Part shown: positions 57,648 through 64,000 of the stretch, in pieces
How positions within the stretch are numbered: the stretch's first letter is position 1
Layout: every line of letters starts with the position of its first letter
Source: Panonychus citri
Taxonomy: Eukaryota > Arthropoda > Arachnida > Trombidiformes > Tetranychidae
Assembly: GCF_014898815.1 (NCBI RefSeq)
Contig: NW_026515541.1
Span: 620,001-684,000 of the forward strand
DNA: 64,000 nucleotides
Direction: 5' to 3'
Position numbers and translations under genes: made by a program
Notes under the pieces: model-generated
Told to the model about the DNA's origin: nothing
Seen by the model: only the letters and a program-made list of their open reading frames with translations
Database searches by the model: none

Positions 57648-58249
57648 ATGATTAAATCAATTGTATTCGTTATCTTAATCTTCAATCCATTTTCTTTAAT
57701 TAATTGTGGTGATTTATTGATAAGTAATAGGTTTTCTTGCTCGCCTTATCTGGACTTTTCAACTGCTGAAAGCCGTGAAAAATTCCTTAAAGCTACAGAA
57801 ATTTGTATGGTTAGTATTAATCACGACTAATTGTGACAACTAACTAATCATCATCTTAATTGTTAGAAGAATTTTCTCTCTCAAGATGGCCATAATTCTT
57901 TGATGAAATGTCAAAAATTATTGCCAATAATATACAGTACAGATGATTGTTCTGATTTTGAACCCTACGCAGCAAAACTCGAGCAGGTAAAGTACAACAA
58001 TTAACTAATTGTCAAGTAAATTGTTAATTTTTGTAAGACTAATTGAAATGTTTTGAAACAATCAAGGAAGAAGAATGTCTCGATCAAATTGGTATTAATG
58101 AGGATAATTTTGCTAAGGTTCAGGTGAGGATTGAATTAATTGATAGATCCAAATTTTTGTCTACTATTTCTTTAATTAATGAATATCTTTTATCCTTTTA
58201 GCAATGCATAAAACAAGCTGCACAATCAATGATGATATTTAATGATTGA
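57648..58249 (+). CDS. Small secreted six-cysteine protein SSP10
   Basis: Exons 57648-57809, 57867-57986, 58067-58123 and 58202-58249, all phase 0, 128 aa. Signal MIKSIVFVILIFNPFSLINC; six mature Cys (FSCSP, EICM, MKCQK, DDCSD, EECLD, QCIKQ) in a 2-2-1-1 distribution over the exons. The cleanest family representative. The intact hormone gene G starts 530 bp downstream, the complete form of the repeat unit. Function unknown. Confidence 0.8.
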
Positions 58250-58717
58250 ATATCAACAATTAACAATAAATTCTGGAAATAAGTGTAAGGGGAGAAAGTT
58301 TTGAGGTATCTAATTGTCCGGTTGATTGTTGACGGATTTTTATTGATTAGATTATCATTAATTGTTATGATTAAGCAGAAACAAATATTCAATAAATTAT
58401 GAACCCAATCAATCAAATTAAATATCATTTGAATTAAATTGTCTGATCAATCATTGATTATTATTATTTAATTAGTTTGTAACCTAACCAAACACACAAA
58501 TAAAACCCTCAGCAACTTTTTTCCAATGAAAAATTTAAAATTAACGTAAAATCAAAAAGCAATTAGATTTAATTTAGTTGAAAATTCAAGAATAACAATG
58601 AAGACAACATTTGTTATGATTTATTGATTGACTGGATTAATTATGATCTAAGATACTGATGATCAGAGATTAATGTTTAACTGTTGATTAGTTAAACCCA
58701 GTTGATCGAATAAATAA

Positions 58718-58727
58718 GTATAAATAT
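58718..58727 (+). promoter_or_regulatory. TATA box of hormone gene G
   Basis: GTATAAATAT, about 55 bp before the ATG. Confidence 0.6.
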
Positions 58728-58777
58728 GGTCTTAGTAAAAATAAGATGAGCAATTGAATCAAGTATATCAACTAATC

Positions 58778-59370
58778 ATGTTAGCCTCGTTCATTTTATT
58801 AACTTTGCTCATTAATTTCCACCTCGATGAAGCTTGTTTCATCACTAATTGTCCACCCGGAGGGAAAAGATCTCATGGTGACATTTACCATATGAGAGAA
58901 GTGAGTTAATTGTTTTGTTCTTGGTTGTAATTTCATTAATTTAATTGTTTTCATTCAATTATTTCAACAGTGTCTTCGTTGTGGTCCAGGTAACAAAGGT
59001 CATTGTGTCAATTCAAATGTTTGTTGTGGTTCAGACTTTGGGTGTTTAATTAACAATCAGTATTCGGATCCATGTAGAGTTGAAAATTTCATTCCGATCC
59101 CATGTAAAGTCCCTGGTAAACTCTGTTCATCAGGTCAAGGAGTCTGTGTTTCCAATGGGATCTGTTGTAGTTCAGGTAAATTGTTACAATTTAAAGTTAA
59201 TAATTTTGACTTTTAATGCTTTCCCTCTCCCTCTCTTGATCATTTTAATTGTTTCCTAAATTTCAGGCGGATGTTTTAATGATTTAACCTGTGAAAATGA
59301 TACACCAACTAACGATGAATCAATTCAACGTATCATTGATTCACAATCTTCCCATACAATACAAATTTAA
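58778..59370 (+). CDS. Oxytocin/vasopressin-type (inotocin-like) precursor, copy G, intact
   Basis: Exons 58778-58900, 58971-59175 and 59267-59370; 143 aa. Signal MLASFILLTLLINFHLDEA, hormone CFITNCPPG with GKR, linker SHGDIYHMRE (Tyr for Asp), 14-Cys neurophysin (NNQYSDPCRVENF as in copy F, so F and G are closest), tail QRIIDSQSSHTIQI. All splice sites and the TATA box are intact. Confidence 0.94.
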
Positions 59371-60800
59371 TCGTTCCAATGATCATTATAATAGCACATT
59401 AAATTTGTGTAATTTTGTTCATCGTATCAGATGGGACTTGATTCGCAATTTAAATGAAATGTGCTCCGAATGCGACTTGATGTCCAATTTTTCACTCGAC
59501 TGGGAAAACAACCAAAGTTACTGAGGTACTATAATAACCAACTTAAAATGCCACCTTGATCAGTGTAATAAGATAAACAATAATAACACAAAAATTAATT
59601 TCAAATTCACACTTAAAGTTAATCAAATTAAAATTTATCAAGGGCGAAAAAAGTAAAACTTTCCTGTTTCCCGAAACGATGAATTCCAATTCATCGAAGC
59701 CCCTGAAGTCGCTGTTAAAACTTGCAATAAAAATACACCATTGTAACTAAACTCAACACTTGAAAGGAAGAAATTAAGTTCTCCGTCTTCATGTATTATT
59801 GGCTTGACAACCAAACTTGAATTTATCTTTTTGGGGAAAGGAACTGGAACTAAGAATGAATTTTAGCTATGGAGAAGAAAAAAATTCGAATTGTTTGACC
59901 TTGAATTGATTAGAATCGAAAAAAAATGATTTAGCTTAATTGTAAACTATTTTTGGTAGATTTGTTCGATCAACTAAATAGAAACCAATTTGCAATTTGA
60001 TTGATGTTTCAATTGTATTAATAGTTGATCTGTTGATAGGAATCATTATTTTTCCAAGTGAATTAACTGTTGATCAACTTCGAATAACTTAGTTAGTCTT
60101 AATTTAGAAATTGAAAATATTATCAAGGTTGTGTTTCGCCCATAATCTTAAGAGAATTGTTGTTTAAATTGTTCAAATTATTCGGAGACAATATTGTCGA
60201 TTAGTTCGGAAATACCCTGAGGGCATTTTCTGCTGATTGATGTTAGATTTGTCTACGCAACGAAAAACACTAATCATCCTTGGTGACATTTTAATAATCA
60301 TTAAGAATCTGATTAGATTAACTCGTAAGTAATTAACGTGAGCACAATAGGAATCATTTAGTTGATTGAATCAGCAGATCTCGTTTATATAATCAAAATA
60401 AAACAATTATGACAATACAAGCCAATTCATTGATTGTTTAATTTTTTTTGCTAACCATCATCTCCACTTTGTGTGTCTTGATTTATAATCAATCGTGTAA
60501 CATAAATCACGTCAATCAGATTAGTTAATTATGATTAGTTAACTTGATCAACTATGATGATTAATTGTGACGACTAGTGTATATGTGTACAACATCTGTA
60601 TGATCAACAGTCTTGACAACAGAGTAAATAATATCGTGTATTGATGAGATGGATGAAATTAAGATTAATTAATCAATGATCAATTAGCATCGAAGGAAAT
60701 CATAATAATTAAATCGTCAAAAGGCCAAAGTTTTATCCGAATCCAGTTTCGAGGTAAATTGAGCATAATGTAAATTGTTGAAGATAAAATCGGTTGATCG
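59371..60800. repeat. Segmental duplicate linker (pair of 36867-38251)
   Basis: Non-coding; co-linear copy with small indels. Confidence 0.75.
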
Positions 60801-62279
60801 TCAAACTTTGTGCAGTCTATTGATTAAAAAATGTTGTTTGATCTCGAGTAATTTAAGAGGAACCAAAGATTCATCGGATAGACTGGTACAAAGATCTTTC
60901 TTGCTTAATTGTGATGTGATTGAATATCTTTTCGATTTCCATGCTCGTAACAATTTAACGTACTCATAGGCTTTGTCGGTCTCTCCGGTTCTCGTATAAA
61001 TCCTGATGATTCCTTGATAATCAAATTCGAGGCCAATATAAGCACCGCCGAAAACTTTGATACCAATGTCAATCGCTTTGAGATAATAACTTTCCGCCTG
61101 CGGATACATTTCCATGTCGTAACTGTACAATGAGGCCAAAAATCCGTATGATTGTGCGACCTCATAATCATCTTTACCGAGACACTTTTCTTTAATTTCA
61201 ATAGATCGTAATTGTAACATTTCCGATTCTTCATATCGGTGCATCGTTTGGTACAATCGACCTAAATTAGAGTAATTTTTGGCCGTTTGAAGATTCTCCT
61301 CGCCCAAAATATTTCGAGATATTTTAAGCGCTTCTCGGTGAAGTTGATTGGCCTCCATTAGCATCTCCGTTTTACCGACTATGTCCACATTATCGATGGC
61401 CATCTCTTCAATGATTAACGCTTTTATCCTAAACACATTGATAAGTAGATGGTGTTCCTTTGGTAATAGCGTTTCTAATGACATTTTGGCGAGTTCAATG
61501 TGATACAAACAAAGGTCAAAATGGCCTGTTGAATATTCTTGAATATAATAAGCGAAAGCTAATTCTTGACGTGAAAGTGCAAGAGGTAAATTTATACATT
61601 GTTCCGTTAATGTGTGAAGGCCAAAATACTGTTTACGAAAGTTGACTGAATTCAGATAAAATTTAACTGATTGTACATGCATATCGATATTGTGATAATA
61701 ATAGCCCATGGTCATGAAAAGATCACCAATGATTGGATGGAAATTATTAATCTGAGAGAAGTCACATTTCTCGTTCAATTTGAACAGCTCTTTACAGGTC
61801 AAAAGCACTTGTCGTAATAGGAAATCGGCTATTTCAAAGTCTCTCTTAATGGTACAACATTTAGCAGCGGTCAACATGATATCAATTACTGAAATTCTGG
61901 GAGTACTTTTGGTTAAATATGACATTGATTGGCAACTCCATTTGTAGGCCTCTTTATATAGACTCTGAGCAGTAAATAAACAGGCAAATTGATTGTAAAC
62001 TTGAGCAAGATCAAATCTATCAGGTAAATTGGCATAATTTTTTTCATCAATCAGGGTAACCATTTCTTCATATAATTGATTGGCTTCTTTGAAACGTGAA
62101 TAACCAACGAGAGCTGCTAATAAACGAGTCTTAATCCTAAAAATCCAGGATTCAACGATTATCTCATTTGTATCAATCTCATTGAGATGTAATTTAAGGC
62201 TTGATGATAAAATCTTCTCAGCATCAACATACCAACCAGCTTCAATTAAGAAACCAGCCAAAGAATAAGCTCTTTGCAT
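60801..62279 (-). pseudogene. APPBP2: APPBP2-like TPR protein, copy 2: in frame but 5'-truncated
   Basis: Open for 492 codons from an internal Met (MQRAYSLAGFLIEAGW) to the same C-terminus as copy 1. About 153 N-terminal residues are missing because the sequence switches at 62280 into FBXO22-like DNA. It keeps the CACACA that copy 1 lost. It holds most TPR repeats but lacks the N-terminal part and the original promoter. Confidence 0.85.
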
Positions 62280-63170
62280 TAATTGATCGATTCAATTCAC
62301 TCTACATTGAAAGATCGCGAACATTAAGTCTTGCAAATCCCATCGGGAGTATCGTCGATTCTGATACAAGATCAATAATCAAAGGATCAGAAATTTTCGA
62401 GTATCAATTCTTATTCACCTTAAAGAGATCATATTCTCAACCTAAATGTTTGATTCTCTTTGAAGGTAATAATGTTAAAATTGGTAAAAAACGTCGTTGG
62501 AAACGAGCCAAAGTGATCAACACTATTCGCTCAAGTTTACCTCATGATTGCGCTGTTATTGGGATCGACGCTCATTATGGGATAATTGGTGAAGATTCAG
62601 AGTCAACATTAAGCCGATACAAAGACCCGATGACAATAAGCTATGATTTATGTGGCCTATTTGGTATCTCTTGTTTCATGCTACCCAAATACGAAGGTGT
62701 GACAATAACAATCTTCGAACGGGCAACCGATGAATTAGAGGAAGATTTTAATTTTCCCGATGATGTTAAAGCGGTCATACTTTTCTCATCTGGGGTTGGT
62801 CATCATGGTAATTATTTGGCCCATTCTCAGGTTGATGCGATTTTTGACCATTTTCAGGGTCAACTGGCCTTGGGTGGAGCTCAGGTCAATGATAAACTGG
62901 TCACTAGACAACCGACTGTCCTTTACTATTCCGATGACACGGCCAACTTTTACTTTATCAACAGACCTCCACCTTATAATTCAATGTTTAATCCAAAGAA
63001 AATGTCACTCATTGGAATACAATTCAGTGGATCAAATTGTTCAGCAGCAAGTTTATCAATCGATTCATTGGTTTCAAATGATTATAATGACGGTGATTTG
63101 ATTATGAAAGAATTGGCCCACATTGAGGCGACACTGATTGAATTTAGGTCCAACCTAACATTTGCTTGTG
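62280..63170 (+). pseudogene. FBXO22-like gene, middle fragment
   Basis: Covers LIDRFNSLYIERSRT to NLTFAC of the 479-aa protein without stops. It lacks the F-box and the last 115 residues, and then ends in VGGKQMHY stop. The join to APPBP2 at 62275-62286 has a 7-base overlap (TAATTGA). Confidence 0.87.
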
Positions 63171-63409
63171 TAGGTGGCAAACAAATGCATTATTAATCAG
63201 TGAAGAAATGTTACTTCGATCTCGAAATGGTCTCAGAATTTTTCTGCCTCGAAGGAAACTTGGAAAAGGCTTTCAATTGTTACATTTAGATTGTTGATTA
63301 CCTCTAATTAATATGTTTTTCTACTTTAAATTATTTGCTGTACATGTTTCATTCCTAATCATCAACAATACAACTCATTTTAAATTATTCCATAAAATTG
63401 TCCTTGTCT
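63171..63409. other. Intergenic
   Basis: Short unclassified DNA; about 63300-63400 resembles SSP 3' and upstream flanks. Confidence 0.4.
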
Positions 63410-63585
63410 AAAATAAATATCCAATTTGCATTGAGGTTCTAAAGAAAATTAACAAAAACAATTAGCACCAATTGAGCAAATATACTTGAGACTCGTACGA
63501 TCCTTGGTGAATTCTGGTTCAGAGGCGCTCGGTTATAAACTGTCAATACTTGACATTTACACTTCTACGTAGATCTTGTTAACAA
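63410..63585 (+). promoter_or_regulatory. SSP upstream block, copy 9
   Basis: Full core (ACTCGTACGATCCTTGGTGA, AGAGGCGCTCGGTTATAAAC). The following SSP exon 1 is largely deleted. Confidence 0.6.
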
Positions 63586-63694
63586 ACAATTAATCATTTC
63601 CATAAAATAAAATTTTATTTGATCAATCTCTATACGACTAAATTAACTAATCTAGTTTGATATACAATATGTAAAAATACAATATAATACATTA

Positions 63695-64000
63695 AATATG
63701 TAAAAGCTCATAAGGTTAGTGTTAATCACGACTAATTGTGGTAATTAACTAATAATTGTCTTTATTGTTGAAAGGATCTTACACCCAAAAATGAATACGA
63801 TGCGTTGACTAGATGTAAAAAATCATTGTCACCCAGTAAATTAAATAGAGCAATTGAGATTTGTTCTGATCCTGACCTCTATCAAAAAGCACAGAAGGTA
63901 AAGTACAACAATCAACTAATTTTCGAGTAAATTGCTCAAGATTCGAGACTAATTGAGATTTGATCGTTTATTGTTTATCAATTAAGGCACAAAAATGTAC
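63695..64000 (+). pseudogene. SSP11, exon 1 mostly deleted; runs off the right edge
   Basis: Only the last codons of exon 1 (KYVKAHK, to 63713; compare SSP2 KYVKADK) follow the promoter block. Exon 2 is intact at 63775-63897 (DLTPKNEYDALTRCKKSLSP). Exon 3 begins at 63987 (AQKC). No signal peptide, so probably dead. Confidence 0.75.

Overview
This is eukaryotic nuclear DNA, very probably from an arthropod and most likely a mite or other chelicerate. The sequence is AT-rich. Genes are small, with short GT-AG introns of about 60-260 bp. The tropomyosin is mite-like, and the neurohypophysial peptide is the arthropod form CFITNCPPG. Nothing prokaryotic is visible. The group assignment is inference, because no search could be run.

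Layout. At 1-896 (minus) is the start of a peptide:N-glycanase (NGLY1-type) gene. At 3077-4729 is a decayed tropomyosin gene. It begins a tandem array (about 3-16 kb) in which tropomyosin 3' remnants alternate with five closely related trypsin-fold serine protease genes. A sixth, divergent member (16542-17467) has lost its catalytic His and Ser. At 18227-19666 is an intact F-box plus FIST protein (FBXO22-like).

From about 20 kb to the right edge the window is a patchwork of tandem and segmental duplications. The recurring unit is: conserved upstream block, then a small secreted six-cysteine protein gene (called SSP here, function unknown), then an oxytocin/vasopressin-type precursor with nonapeptide and 14-Cys neurophysin (inotocin-like). 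I count about a dozen SSP loci or remnants and eight neurohypophysial loci or remnants. Three neurohypophysial copies are intact (34621, 52851, 58778). Scattered among these units are partial copies of the FBXO22-like gene, an APPBP2-like TPR gene (one frameshifted copy, one 5'-truncated copy), the last exon of an ERG/FLI-type ETS gene, and CYP4-type P450 exons.

Mobile DNA is dense. It includes a young Ty1/copia retrotransposon with two 429-bp LTRs and a visible target duplication, and a deleted Tc1/mariner element. There are four TA-flanked elements with CAGT ends (two nested, one a giant hairpin) and two further inverted-repeat elements that lie in or next to gene copies.

The main biological point is the linked amplification of a neurohypophysial hormone gene with an unknown secreted-protein gene. 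Another point of interest is a phase-consistent chimeric reading frame at 41236-42806 that joins an SSP signal peptide to the FIST C-terminus. Coordinates for spliced genes run from the first to the last coding base; exon limits are given in the evidence.
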